51,203 nt of DNA from Alphaproteobacteria bacterium (GCA_026126165.1 JAHCJR010000013.1:1-51203); one strand, 5' to 3'. Shown: positions 8,218 to 17,279, numbered from the stretch's first letter. A program made the numbers and translations. The notes: generated from the letters alone by a model not told the origin.

Positions 8218-9276
8218 ATGACCAGGATCATCACCAGGCGCAAGCTCATTCATGGCGCGGGCGCGACCGCCGCAACGCTGGCTCTCGCCCCCTCGATCAT
8301 TCGCGGCGCCGGCGCCCAGGAGCGAACCGTTTACGTCAATACCTGGGGCGGAAGCTGGACTGCGGCGGAAGAGGCGGCATATTTCAAGCCCTTCACCGCC
8401 AAGACCGGCATCCGCGTGCGAACGGTGGCGCCGGTCTCCTTCGCCAAGCTCAAGGCGCAGGTGCAGTCCGGGCAGTACGAGTGGGACGTTTCGGGTCTTG
8501 GCATCGTCGAGTTCAGCCAGGCAATGCATGAGGGGCTGCTGGAGCCGATCGACCACTCCATCATCGACCGCACCCAGTATCCGCCGCAGAACATCAACCA
8601 GTTCGGCGTCGCCTCGGTGGTGCTCAGCACCGTCCTCGTCTACCGCAAGGACAAGTTCCCGAATGGCGGGCCGCAATCGTGGGCCGACTTCTGGGACGTA
8701 AAGAAGTTCCCGGGGAATCGCTGTCTCTACGACCGTTCCTTCACCACGCTCGCCTTCGCGCTGCTCGCAGACGGCGTGCCGGCCGACAAGCTTTATCCGC
8801 TCGATCTCGACCGGGCTTTCAAGAAGCTGAACGAGATCAAGCCGCACATCAAGGTCTGGTGGACCCAGGGCGCGCAGTCGCAGCAGCTCATCCAGGATGG
8901 CGAGGTCGACATGATCGCCATGTGGAACGCCCGCGCGCAGGAACTGATCGACCGTGGCGCGCCGCTCGAAATCGTCTGGAACGGCGCCGAGAACTACACG
9001 AGCTTCCGCTTCGTCGCCAAGGGGACGCCGCGCGCCAAACTGGCCTGGGAATATCTGAAGTTCGCGTCCCAGCCGCAGCAGGAAGCCGCCTTCTGCTCGA
9101 TCCTGCCCTATGGGCCCGCGAACCCGAAGGCCTTCGACTACATCAGCCCGGAAGTGGCGGCGAAGATGCCGTCGCGCCCCGACCGGGTCAAGGTCGCCTA
9201 CCAGCCGGACGCGGAGTGGCTTGCTCCCCGCCTCGGCCAGATCCGCGAGCGTTTCGCACAGTGGCTGGCGAGCTGA
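8218..9276 (+). CDS. Tat-exported extracellular solute-binding protein, PotD/spermidine type (copy 1)
   Basis: This 352-residue periplasmic binding protein has a twin-arginine signal, TRRKLIHGAGATAATLAL, followed by a likely cleavage site around residue 34. The mature part reads YVNTWGGSWTAAEEAA, LVYRKDKFPNGGP, SWADFWDVKKFPG, WWTQGAQSQQLIQDGEVDM and MWNARAQEL, typical of the PotD/PotF family that feeds polyamine-like or amino-acid-like ligands to an ABC importer. A strong GGGAGG ribosome site precedes it. It is 89 bases after the ccr gene and followed by a paralogue of similar length, so one permease pair is probably served by two receptors. The ligand is unknown. Confidence 0.9.
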   Translation: MTRIITRRKLIHGAGATAATLALAPSIIRGAGAQERTVYVNTWGGSWTAAEEAAYFKPFTAKTGIRVRTVAPVSFAKLKAQVQSGQYEWDVSGLGIVEFSQAMHEGLLEPIDHSIIDRTQYPPQNINQFGVASVVLSTVLVYRKDKFPNGGPQSWADFWDVKKFPGNRCLYDRSFTTLAFALLADGVPADKLYPLDLDRAFKKLNEIKPHIKVWWTQGAQSQQLIQDGEVDMIAMWNARAQELIDRGAPLEIVWNGAENYTSFRFVAKGTPRAKLAWEYLKFASQPQQEAAFCSILPYGPANPKAFDYISPEVAAKMPSRPDRVKVAYQPDAEWLAPRLGQIRERFAQWLAS

Positions 9277-9342
9277 TCCGGCCGGAGCGCCGGCCTCGCC
9301 CGTGAAGACTGCAGACCAATAAACGACAGGGGAAGGTGGGAG

Positions 9343-10416
9343 ATGAAAACATCTGGAAAGTCAGGGCAAAATCGCCGTCAGGTGCTCAAACTCGGCGGTG
9401 GCCTTGTCGCCGCCGCCGGTATCGGGCCGCTGATCGTGACCGAGCGTACCATCGCCCAGACCCGCACGATCTACGTCAATACCTGGGGCGGGAGCTGGAC
9501 GGCGGCGGAGGAAGCGGCGTTCTTCAAGCCGTTCACCGAGGCGACCGGCATCCGCGTGCGCACCGTCGCGCCGGTCTCCTATGCCAAGCTCAAGGCGCAG
9601 GTGCAGACCGGCAGTTACGAATGGGACATCACCGCCATCAATCAGGCGGAATGGCTGCGCGCGGAGCGTGAGGGTCTGGTCGAGCCGATCGACTGGACCG
9701 TGGTCAAGAAGGACGCCCTGTTCCCGAACGCGGTCTTCGCCAATGGCATCGCTTACTGCGCGCTCGGCACCAACCTTGTCTATCGCAAGGACAAGTTCCC
9801 GAATGGCGGCCCGAAGTCGTGGGCGGATTTCTGGGACGTGAAGAAGTTCCCGGGCACCCGCTCGCTCTACAACAACTCGCTGCGCACGGTGATCTTCGCG
9901 CTGCTTGCCGACGGCGTGCCGAAGGACAAGCTCTATCCGCTCGATGTCGACCGGGCGCTGCGCAAGCTGACCGAGATCAAGCCGCACATCAAGGTCTGGT
10001 GGACGCAGGGCAACCAGTCCCAGCAGCTCATCCGCGACGGCGAAGTCGACATGATGGCTATGTGGAACGCGCGTGCCTCGGAACTGGCCGGGCAGGGCGT
10101 TCCCGTGGAGCTGGTCTGGAACGGCGCCACGGTTTCCACCACCATGTGGGGGGTGGCCAAGGGCGCGCCGAACCGCAAAGCCGCCTGGGAGTTCATCCAG
10201 TTCGCGGTGCAGGCCAAGCCGCAGGCGGATTTCTCGAACCGCCTCTACTATGGTCCGACCAATCCGGAAGCGTTCAAGCACATCAAGCCGGAGGTCGCCA
10301 AGCAGCTCCCGACCTACGAGGAGAATTACAAGCAGATCGCCCCCTCGAATATCGAATGGGAAGCGGCCAACCTCGCGTCGATCCAGGAGCGCTTCTCGCA
10401 ATGGCTGGCGTCGTAA
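9343..10416 (+). CDS. Tat-exported extracellular solute-binding protein, PotD type (copy 2)
   Basis: This 357-residue paralogue of the preceding gene also has a twin-arginine signal (QNRRQVLKLGGGLVAAAG) and is clearly homologous along its whole length. Shared runs include YVNTWGGSWTAAEEAA, TGIRVRTVAPVS, YRKDKFPNGGP and FALLADGVP, ending in the same RF-QWLAS tail. The regions around residues 95-130 and 235-260, where PotD-like proteins contact ligand, differ most. A changed ligand is therefore plausible. Its stop overlaps the permease start by 16 bases. The pair arose by tandem duplication; its divergence suggests both copies are kept. Confidence 0.9.
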   Translation: MKTSGKSGQNRRQVLKLGGGLVAAAGIGPLIVTERTIAQTRTIYVNTWGGSWTAAEEAAFFKPFTEATGIRVRTVAPVSYAKLKAQVQTGSYEWDITAINQAEWLRAEREGLVEPIDWTVVKKDALFPNAVFANGIAYCALGTNLVYRKDKFPNGGPKSWADFWDVKKFPGTRSLYNNSLRTVIFALLADGVPKDKLYPLDVDRALRKLTEIKPHIKVWWTQGNQSQQLIRDGEVDMMAMWNARASELAGQGVPVELVWNGATVSTTMWGVAKGAPNRKAAWEFIQFAVQAKPQADFSNRLYYGPTNPEAFKHIKPEVAKQLPTYEENYKQIAPSNIEWEAANLASIQERFSQWLAS

Positions 10417-11285
10417 CCGCGGCACCTGCAACGGCGACGGGCCCTGCGGCAATACCGCAGGGCCCGGGCGCGGGCTCGGTCCCCTGGCTTCTTCTGATGC
10501 CGGCGACCGCCGCGCTGGTCCTGCTTTTCGTGTTGCCGATCGGCTATGTGCTCCTGCTCAGCTTCACCGACCCGCAGGTGTCACTGGCGCATTACCAGCG
10601 CATCTTCGCCGTGCCTCTCTATACGCGCATCCTGTTCAACACCTTCGCCACGTCGCTCACCGTCACGGTGATCTGCCTGCTGCTCGCCTATCCCCTCGCC
10701 TATGTCATATCGCGGCGCAACGACTGGATATCGCTCGTCCTGCTGATCTGCGTCGCCGTCTGCTTCTGGACCGGCTTCATCGTCCGGACATATGCGTGGC
10801 TCGTCATCCTCGGCAACAAGGGACCCGTCGCGGCGGTCTGGCAGGGCCTCGGCCTCGGCGCGCCGCCGCAACTGCTGTTCACGAGTTTTGCCTCGACGCT
10901 GGGCATGACGCACATCCTGCTGCCCTACATGGTCCTGGCGCTCTACAGCGTGATGAAGAAGATCGACCCGAACCTTCTGCGGGCCGCGGCAAGCCTCGGT
11001 GCCCGGCCGAATGCGGCGTTTCGTGCCGTCTTCCTGCCGCTCAGCCTGCCCGGTGTCGTGAATGGCAGCATCCTGGTATTCACCATCTGCCTCGGCTTCT
11101 TCGTGACGCCGATCCTGCTCGGCACGCCGAAGGACATGATGATCTCCCAGCTCGTCAACCAGCAGATCGAGGAGCTGCTCGCCTGGGGCTTCGCCTCGGC
11201 GATCGCGGTGGTGCTGCTGATCGCCACCTCCATCGTGCTGGCGATCTACAACCGCTTCGTCGGCCTCGACAGGCTCTGGGGCTGA
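10401..11285 (+). CDS. ABC transporter permease, PotB type
   Basis: This is a 294-residue inner-membrane protein with about six hydrophobic segments, beginning at WLLLMPATAALVLLFVLPIGYVL split by short loops. The cytoplasmic EAA loop reads LLRAAASLGARPNAAFRAVFLPLSLPG, which docks to the ATPase. The start at ATG 10401 overlaps the binding-protein gene and gives a normal N-terminus; longer upstream reading would only extend a shadow of the previous gene. Spermidine/putrescine-type permeases of this kind form a heterodimer with the next protein. No ligand can be deduced. Confidence 0.88.
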   Translation: MAGVVTAAPATATGPAAIPQGPGAGSVPWLLLMPATAALVLLFVLPIGYVLLLSFTDPQVSLAHYQRIFAVPLYTRILFNTFATSLTVTVICLLLAYPLAYVISRRNDWISLVLLICVAVCFWTGFIVRTYAWLVILGNKGPVAAVWQGLGLGAPPQLLFTSFASTLGMTHILLPYMVLALYSVMKKIDPNLLRAAASLGARPNAAFRAVFLPLSLPGVVNGSILVFTICLGFFVTPILLGTPKDMMISQLVNQQIEELLAWGFASAIAVVLLIATSIVLAIYNRFVGLDRLWG

Positions 11286-11301
11286 GGCGGAGGCGGCAAT
11301 C

Positions 11302-12069
11302 ATGGTCATGGCACTCGCGATCCTTGTCGCAATCTTCCTGATCTCGCCGATCCTGATCATCATTCCGATGTCCTTCAGTACGGCGATCTCCTTCCAGTTC
11401 CCGCCGCCCGGCTACTCGCTTGGCTACTATCAGGCCTATTTCACCTCCTACGACTGGCTGCAGCCGACCGCGAACAGCTTCGTCATTGCCATACTGAGCA
11501 TGGCCGTGACCATGCTGCTGGTCGTCCCGGCCTCATTCGGCTACGTACGGCATCGGTTCAGGGGAAAGTCTTTCTTCAACCTGCTGATGATGTCGCCGCT
11601 GATCGTGCCACATGTCGTGGCGGCGCTGGCCTACTACGGTTACTTCAGCATGGCGCGGCTCAACGGCACGCTGCCGGGCGTAATCCTGGCCCATGGCGTC
11701 CTCGCGGTGCCGATCGCGTTCCTTGTCGTCTGTGCCACCATCAAGGGTTTTGACCGGAACCTCGAACGCGCCGCCATGAGCGCCGGCGCCGGGCCGTTGC
11801 GCACCTTCTTCTACGTCACGCTCCCGGTCCTGCGACCGGGTATGATGGTCGGCGCGCTATTCTCGTTTCTCGCCTCCTTCAACGAGGCAGTGGTCGCCAT
11901 CTTCATTTCCGGGCGCGATGCGGCGACGCTGCCCAAGAAGATGTACGAGAGCATCCGTCTCGAATCCGATCCGATCATCGCCGTCGTTTCGTCCCTCCTG
12001 ATCGGCGCCGTCCTGATCGGCGTCGTCACTTCGGTCGTCTTCCGCAGAAAGCCCAAAAATGTCCCTTGA
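11302..12069 (+). CDS. ABC transporter permease, PotC type
   Basis: This 255-residue membrane protein has about six hydrophobic helices and the EAA loop FDRNLERAAMSAGAGPLRTFFYVTLP, typical of PotC-like permeases. The N-terminal helix begins immediately (MVMALAILVAIFLISPILII). It follows the PotB-type permease by 16 bases, and its stop overlaps the next acyl-CoA synthetase by 11 bases. Transport and CoA activation are thus physically linked in one transcript. An ATG six bases downstream (11308) is an equally possible start. Confidence 0.88.
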   Translation: MVMALAILVAIFLISPILIIIPMSFSTAISFQFPPPGYSLGYYQAYFTSYDWLQPTANSFVIAILSMAVTMLLVVPASFGYVRHRFRGKSFFNLLMMSPLIVPHVVAALAYYGYFSMARLNGTLPGVILAHGVLAVPIAFLVVCATIKGFDRNLERAAMSAGAGPLRTFFYVTLPVLRPGMMVGALFSFLASFNEAVVAIFISGRDAATLPKKMYESIRLESDPIIAVVSSLLIGAVLIGVVTSVVFRRKPKNVP

Positions 12070-14182
12070 TGCCCTGCTCAATCCGAAGTCCATTGCGATC
12101 CTCGGGGCATCGGACAAACCCTCGCCGGGACGCCAGCTCATGGTCTCGGCCGAGCGGCTGGGTTACCAGGGGCGGATCTATCCGATCAATCCGAAGTACG
12201 CGGAGCTTCTGGGGCACAAATGTTATCCCGGAATCGAAGCCCTGCCCGAGCCCCCCGACGTGGTGGCCTTCTGCGTCAACTACACGCGCATCCTCGAGAA
12301 TTTCCGCCCCATGGCCGCCAGAGGCGCGCGGGCGGCGGTGATCTTCGATGGCGGCTTCGCCGAACGCGGGGAAGATGGCGCGAAGCTCCAGTCGGAGATC
12401 GTTGGCATCTGCCGCGAGGCCGGGATCAAGCTGAACGGCCCGAACTGCATGGGTATCCTCAACCCCGTGACACGCAGTTCCGTCTATATGCAAGAGCTGC
12501 GCGATCCCAAGGGTCTCGCCGGCAATGTCGGGCTGATCTCGCAGAGCGGCTCGATCTGCATCGGCATGCTGACCGACCTCCGCCGCTTTGGCTTCAGCCA
12601 CGTGATCTCCTCCGGCAACGAAGCGCTGATCAATACCGCCGAATACATGGAAGCGCTGATCGAGGACGATGTCACCAGGGTGATCGCCCTCTTTACCGAG
12701 TCGGTACGGGAACCGGAGCGCTTCATCGCCGCTCTCGACCGGGCGGCCGATCGCGGCAAGCCGGTCGTGGTGCTCAAGGTCGGCCGCACTGAGCGCACGC
12801 GCCATGCCATCACCAGCCACACCGGCGGCCTGGCCGGCGAATCCCGCGTCTTCTCTGAAGTCCTGCGCGCCCATCGCGCCATCGAAGTGGACGATATGGA
12901 CGAACTGACGGAAGTGCTGGCCGTCTGCCAGGGCGCGCGCTGGCCGACCGGCCGCAGGCTCTCGCTGATCACGGCATCAGGCGGCCAGGCGGAACTCGCG
13001 CTCGATGTCGCCTCCTCCTGCGGCCTCGATCTGCCGCCATTGCCCGAGGCCTCGCGTAAGGAGGCCGAGCGCGTCATCGGGCCGATCACCGGTGACGGCA
13101 ACCCCCTCGATGCCTGGGGCAATGGCGACTATGCCACCAACATGCCGCATGCTTTCAAGGTTCTGCGCGAGACGCCCGATCTCGACGTCATCGCCTTCTG
13201 CAGCGACAGTTGCGACGACCAGCCCATGGGCCGGTCTGAGCGTGCGCTCGACTATGTCAAGTTGCTGGCGGACTCCGCCCGGCAGAGCGAGCGGCCGCAC
13301 TACCTGCTCAATACCCGCCCCGGCCTGATGAACCGCGTGCAGGTCGACTTTCTGCGCGAGCAGGGCATCGTCACCATCGGCGGCGTGCGGCAGGGTTTGG
13401 GTGCGGTGGATCGCATCGCCCGATACCTGCAGCCTCGCGCCCCGCTCCGTCCGGCCGCCATGCAGCCCGGCGCCGGCGTGCTTTCCCTGCTCGGCGGCGG
13501 TGCCCGCAAGACCATCAACGAGTATGATGCCAAGCGCCTGATTGCCCAGCACGGCATTCCCGTCACGCGCGAGGAACTGGTGCGCGGCCTGGACGAGGCC
13601 CGTGCCGCCGCGCGGGCCATCGGATACCCGGTGGTCATGAAGGTCGCCTCGGACGAGATTGCGCACAAGTCCGAGCATGGCCTGGTGATCGTCGGAATCG
13701 CCGACGAGGCGGCGCTGGATGCCGCCTGGCGCCTGATCGACGGGCGCCTCGGCGCGATGCCGGGCGGGCGGCCGGCAATCGCGGGCGTCGTCGTCCAGCA
13801 GATGGTCAAGGGCGGCATCGAAGTATTCGCCGGCGTGAGCCGCGACCCGGATTTCGGCCCGGTCCTCGCCTTCGGTCTCGGCGGCATCGCTATCGAGGTG
13901 ATGCGCGACTTCGCGCTGCGGACGCTGCCGCTGCGCCAGGGCGACGCCGAGGCGATGATCGGCGAAATTCGCGGCGCCGCGATGCTGCGCGGCATTCGCG
14001 GCGCACCGCCGGCCGACGTGGAAAGCCTCGCGCGCTGTCTCTACGCGCTCGCCGATTTTGCCCATGCGGACCGGGCGAATATCGCCGAAATGGACCTCAA
14101 TCCCATCATGGTCCTTCCTCAGGGTCAGGGCTGCGTCGTCGTCGATGCCCTGATCGTGCCCGCACAATCAGCCAAGGGGTGA
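12059..14182 (+). CDS. NDP-forming acyl-CoA synthetase (second copy)
   Basis: This 707-residue fused acyl-CoA synthetase has the same domain order as the protein at 383. The CoA-binding domain starts at about 8 (SIAILGASDK), followed by GPNCMG near 127 and SQSGSI near 161. The likely phosphohistidine is H254 in TSHTGGLAG. The ATP-grasp domain begins near 490 (YPVVMKVASDEIAHKSEHG) and includes EMDLNPI close to the C-terminus. It would make an acyl-CoA from the imported acid at the cost of one NTP, reversibly. It overlaps the permease gene upstream and nearly touches the hydratase downstream. Being inside a transporter operon strongly suggests the transported compound is its substrate, which is inference. 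Confidence 0.9.
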   Translation: MSLDALLNPKSIAILGASDKPSPGRQLMVSAERLGYQGRIYPINPKYAELLGHKCYPGIEALPEPPDVVAFCVNYTRILENFRPMAARGARAAVIFDGGFAERGEDGAKLQSEIVGICREAGIKLNGPNCMGILNPVTRSSVYMQELRDPKGLAGNVGLISQSGSICIGMLTDLRRFGFSHVISSGNEALINTAEYMEALIEDDVTRVIALFTESVREPERFIAALDRAADRGKPVVVLKVGRTERTRHAITSHTGGLAGESRVFSEVLRAHRAIEVDDMDELTEVLAVCQGARWPTGRRLSLITASGGQAELALDVASSCGLDLPPLPEASRKEAERVIGPITGDGNPLDAWGNGDYATNMPHAFKVLRETPDLDVIAFCSDSCDDQPMGRSERALDYVKLLADSARQSERPHYLLNTRPGLMNRVQVDFLREQGIVTIGGVRQGLGAVDRIARYLQPRAPLRPAAMQPGAGVLSLLGGGARKTINEYDAKRLIAQHGIPVTREELVRGLDEARAAARAIGYPVVMKVASDEIAHKSEHGLVIVGIADEAALDAAWRLIDGRLGAMPGGRPAIAGVVVQQMVKGGIEVFAGVSRDPDFGPVLAFGLGGIAIEVMRDFALRTLPLRQGDAEAMIGEIRGAAMLRGIRGAPPADVESLARCLYALADFAHADRANIAEMDLNPIMVLPQGQGCVVVDALIVPAQSAKG

Positions 14183-14190
14183 GTTCGAGC

Positions 14191-15003
14191 ATGGAAACGC
14201 TTGTCAATTACGAGGTCGACGAGAAGGTCAGCATCGTCACGCTGAACCGGCCGGCGAAGCTCAATGCCATCAGCCGCGATTTGCGCGAGCAGCTCGTGGC
14301 GGCGCTGACAAAGGCGGACGGCGACCCCGCAACCTCGGTCGTCGTGCTCCGCGCCGAGGGGCGCAGCTTCTGCGTCGGCTACGATATCGGCGGCGACCCC
14401 ACCAAGGAATCCTGGAAGCACGATGCCCTGAAATGGCATGAGCATCTGCGGGCCAGCATGGCCATGGAGATGCTGCCCTACGACATGCGCAAGCCCGTGA
14501 TAGCCTCGGTCCAGGGCCATGCGCTGGGCGGGGGCTGCGAACTTGCCATGCTGTGCGACATCACCATCGCGGCGGACGATGCGACCTTCGGCGAGCCGGA
14601 AGTGCGCTTCTCCGACGTCGGGCCCGGCATCGTCATGCCATGGATCATCGGCTTCAAGAAGGCGCGCGAGCTGCTTTATCTCGGCGACAGCATCGACGCG
14701 CAGGAAGCGCTGCGTCTCGGCATGGTGAACAAGGTGGTGCCCGTGGCCGAACTTCGCGCCACGACAATGAAGTTCGCCAGGCGACTGGCTCTCATCTCTC
14801 CGGAGGCGCTTTACGCGGCCAAACTATCGATCAATCGCGGTGCCGACGCGGCGGGCTTCCGGAATGCCATGAATGTCGGCCTCGACATCGTCGCGCCACT
14901 CTACGCGGCCAAGACCGAGGTCGGAATGAAGTTCGACGAGATCAAGAAGAAGGATGGCCTGGGCGCCGCTCTCAAGTGGCGCGCGGCCCAGTTCAGGGAA
15001 TAG
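14191..15003 (+). CDS. Enoyl-CoA hydratase/isomerase family protein
   Basis: This 270-residue crotonase-family protein has VTLNRPAKLNAIS at the N-terminus, an oxyanion-hole strand with the FCVGYDIGGDP loop, GHALGGGCELAMLCDI carrying the first family glutamate, and FGEPEVRFSDVGPG carrying the second. The CoA substrate would be hydrated, dehydrated or isomerised. ATG 14191 is preferred because AAGGGG lies about 11 bases upstream. A GTG at 14179, overlapping the previous stop, is less likely as it has no spacing from that site. It lies between the acyl-CoA synthetase and the transporter ATPase. Confidence 0.88.
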   Translation: METLVNYEVDEKVSIVTLNRPAKLNAISRDLREQLVAALTKADGDPATSVVVLRAEGRSFCVGYDIGGDPTKESWKHDALKWHEHLRASMAMEMLPYDMRKPVIASVQGHALGGGCELAMLCDITIAADDATFGEPEVRFSDVGPGIVMPWIIGFKKARELLYLGDSIDAQEALRLGMVNKVVPVAELRATTMKFARRLALISPEALYAAKLSINRGADAAGFRNAMNVGLDIVAPLYAAKTEVGMKFDEIKKKDGLGAALKWRAAQFRE

Positions 15004-15006
15004 AAC

Positions 15007-16089
15007 GTGTCGGACAGCTATCTGCGCCTGCGAAACATCGTCAAGTCGTACGACGGCATCAGCAATGCCGTCGACGACATCAACATCGACATCGCCAAGG
15101 GCGAATTCATAACCTTCCTGGGCCCGAGCGGATCCGGCAAGACCACGACCCTGATGATGATCGCCGGCTTCGAGGACCCGACGAGAGGTACGATCGACCT
15201 TGACGGCAAAGATCTGACGGTCCAGAAGCCTTACCAGCGCAACATCGGCATGGTGTTCCAGAACTACGCGCTGTTCCCGCACATGACGGTGGCGAAGAAC
15301 GTCGCGTTCCCGCTGCGCATGCGCGGCGCGCCGCGCGCCGATATTGGCCGCAGGGTGGCCGAGGCGCTGGAGCTCGTCGGTCTGTCCCGCTTCTCCGAAC
15401 GGCATCCGCGCGAACTCTCCGGTGGCCAGCAACAGCGCGTCGCGCTGGCGCGCGGGCTGGTCTTCCGCCCCGACGTGCTGCTGCTCGACGAGCCGCTCGG
15501 CGCACTCGACAAGAACCTGCGCGAGCAGATGCAAGTCGAGCTCAAGCGTATCCACCGCGAGGTCGGCATCACCATGGTCTACGTCACGCACGACCAGACC
15601 GAGGCGATGACCATGTCCGACCGCGTCGCGGTCTTCAACCAGGGACGGCTCGAGCAGGTGGCGCCGCCGCTCGAAGTCTATGGCCGCCCGCTGACCCGGT
15701 TCGTGGGCGAGTTCATCGGCGACAGCAACTTCCTGCAGGGGCGCATCGAGGCGGGCGCCAATGGCAAGCTCGCCATCGACGGTATCGGCCCTGTCTGCGC
15801 GGCGAGCGAGCTTGGTGCCGGCGCCCCGGCCGGTCCGGTGCATGTCCTGATTCGGCCCGAGCGGCTGCGCCTGATCGGTAAGGAGCCGAGGCCTGACCTG
15901 GTCGCCACCGTCCAGATGCGGGTGGAGGGCACGGTCAATTACGGCGACAGCCTGCTTGTCATGGGTCAATCCGGACAGATTCCGCTGCGTGTGCGTATCG
16001 CGGGCATGGAATCGGGCGATGTTCGCGAAGGCCGGACCATCAGCGTCGGCTGGTGCGCCGACGACATGCATCTGATCCCCGGTTCCTGA
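15007..16089 (+). CDS. ABC transporter ATP-binding protein, PotA type
   Basis: This 360-residue ATPase has Walker A GPSGSGKTT at 39-47, Q-loop region VFQNYALFPHM, signature LSGGQQQRVALARG, Walker B VLLLDEPLGALD and switch VTHDQTEA. A TOBE-type C-terminal domain from about 240 resembles PotA/UgpC-class ATPases. It powers the permease pair at 10401 and 11302. The start is GTG 15007, three bases after the hydratase stop, with AGGGAA nearby. Placing the ATPase last, after two metabolic genes, is a less common order and supports a single co-transcribed uptake-plus-activation unit. A hairpin overlaps its stop codon. Confidence 0.93.
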   Translation: MSDSYLRLRNIVKSYDGISNAVDDINIDIAKGEFITFLGPSGSGKTTTLMMIAGFEDPTRGTIDLDGKDLTVQKPYQRNIGMVFQNYALFPHMTVAKNVAFPLRMRGAPRADIGRRVAEALELVGLSRFSERHPRELSGGQQQRVALARGLVFRPDVLLLDEPLGALDKNLREQMQVELKRIHREVGITMVYVTHDQTEAMTMSDRVAVFNQGRLEQVAPPLEVYGRPLTRFVGEFIGDSNFLQGRIEAGANGKLAIDGIGPVCAASELGAGAPAGPVHVLIRPERLRLIGKEPRPDLVATVQMRVEGTVNYGDSLLVMGQSGQIPLRVRIAGMESGDVREGRTISVGWCADDMHLIPGS

Positions 16090-16115
16090 CCGGGCGCAAG
16101 GCGCCGGGTTCAGGA
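16084..16115. terminator. Bidirectional hairpin overlapping two convergent stop codons
   Basis: TCCTGACCGGGCGC and GGCGCCGGGTTCAGGA form a nearly perfect G+C-rich stem with a very small loop centred at about 16099. The arms include the TGA of the ATPase gene and the TCA (minus-strand stop) of the methyltransferase-like gene. It is placed to end transcripts from both sides. There is no clear U-tract, so termination may need Rho or be only partial. Confidence 0.5.
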
Positions 16116-17279
16116 GCGGGCGGATCCCCAGAGCCGGCGGCTGGCGATGTCCGCGCCCTGCCGGCAGGCACGAAGCTTGGCCCAGACCACATCCTCGGCC
16201 ACATATTCGCTGCCGGCGAAGGTCCCGAAGCCGCAATCGGCGGAGGCCACGACGCGACTGCGCTCGCCGACCGCCGCCACGGCCTCGCAGATGCGGTTGG
16301 CGACCACCTCGGGATGCTCGACGAAATTGGTCGTGCTGTCGATCACGCCCGGCAGAAGCAGCATGTGGTGCGGCAGCCGCGCCGCTTTCAGCGCCGCATA
16401 CTCGTGCTGGTGGCGCGGGTTGGCGAACTCCAGACTGAGCGCCCCGACGCGGGCCTGGAACAGCACGGGCAGCACCTCGCGCATCGGGATGTCGTGCAGA
16501 TGCGGGCCCTCCCAGTTGCCCCAGCAGCAATGGAGCCGGATCCGCTCTCGCGGGATGTCGGACAGCGCCTCGTTGAGGGCCGCCACATGCATCTCGGCGA
16601 TGGCGAGGAACTGCGCGTCGGAAAGGTTCTGGAAGAGCACGGCCCGTTCCATGGCGAGGTCGGGCGCGTCGATCTGCAGTACGTATCGCCGTGCGATCAG
16701 CTCGTACTCCTTGCGCATCTGACGGGCAAGCGCGAAGACATAGGCTTCGTGGCTGTCGTAATGGGCATTGAGCAGGGTCGTTGCGATGATGCCGGGCGAG
16801 GCCGCCGTCATGAACGCCTCGACCGGCGGCTGCGCGAGCCCGGCCAGTGCATCGTCGAAGATTTGGATCTCGCGTTCGGCTTCCGACAGGTCGTCATAGA
16901 CGATCTCCGCCTGCGCCTGTGGCGCGTTGACGATTCGGGCGCGACGCGGGAAGCGGCGGAAGGTCTGCGCGGCGAAGGCGGGAAACTCGCTGTAGTCCGG
17001 GGCGCGCGGCCGGTTCGATTCGCCGCCGAACCCTTTCATGCGCCGGGCGACATAGGTCTGGAAGCCGACGCGCGGCTGCTCGCCGTCATTGACCACGTCG
17101 ATGCCGGCCTCGACCTGGCGCGCCAGAACGTGACGGACGGCGGCCGCTCCCTCCCGGTGCAATGCCGCTGCCTCGATCGGCTCGCCCGCCTCCTCGCGTA
17201 TCAGCAGCTCCGTCAGGACCGGGTTGCGCGGCAGGCTGCCCACATGGCTGGTCAGGATCCGTTCGTCGCTCCGCCGCAT
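16110..17279 (-). CDS. Cobalamin-independent methionine synthase family protein (MetE catalytic-domain type)
   Basis: This 389-residue protein corresponds to the C-terminal catalytic domain of MetE without the N-terminal half. It has a start LTSHVGSLPR, DVVNDGEQ, and the zinc-ligand pattern H250-C252 in RLHCCWGN, E284 in LSLEFANP and C349 in SADCGFGTF. Family members move methyl or alkyl groups onto thiols; the same family includes epoxyalkane:coenzyme M transferases. I start it at 17279, where its ATG shares one base with the stop of the isocitrate-lyase-like gene (TGATG); a longer open frame upstream is that gene's shadow. The thiol and methyl donor are unknown. The coupling to a C-C lyase is unusual. 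Confidence 0.82.
   Translation of the reverse strand: MRRSDERILTSHVGSLPRNPVLTELLIREEAGEPIEAAALHREGAAAVRHVLARQVEAGIDVVNDGEQPRVGFQTYVARRMKGFGGESNRPRAPDYSEFPAFAAQTFRRFPRRARIVNAPQAQAEIVYDDLSEAEREIQIFDDALAGLAQPPVEAFMTAASPGIIATTLLNAHYDSHEAYVFALARQMRKEYELIARRYVLQIDAPDLAMERAVLFQNLSDAQFLAIAEMHVAALNEALSDIPRERIRLHCCWGNWEGPHLHDIPMREVLPVLFQARVGALSLEFANPRHQHEYAALKAARLPHHMLLLPGVIDSTTNFVEHPEVVANRICEAVAAVGERSRVVASADCGFGTFAGSEYVAEDVVWAKLRACRQGADIASRRLWGSARS

Larger units (their letters stand above)
8218..10416 (+). repeat. Tandem duplication of a solute-binding-protein gene
   Basis: The two genes at 8218 and 9343 are homologous along their length and share several long, nearly identical nucleotide blocks, for example around 8337-8362 and 9477-9502 and around 8641-8716 and 9781-9856. 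They are clearly a tandem duplicate that has diverged at the protein level rather than a recent copy. Confidence 0.85.
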
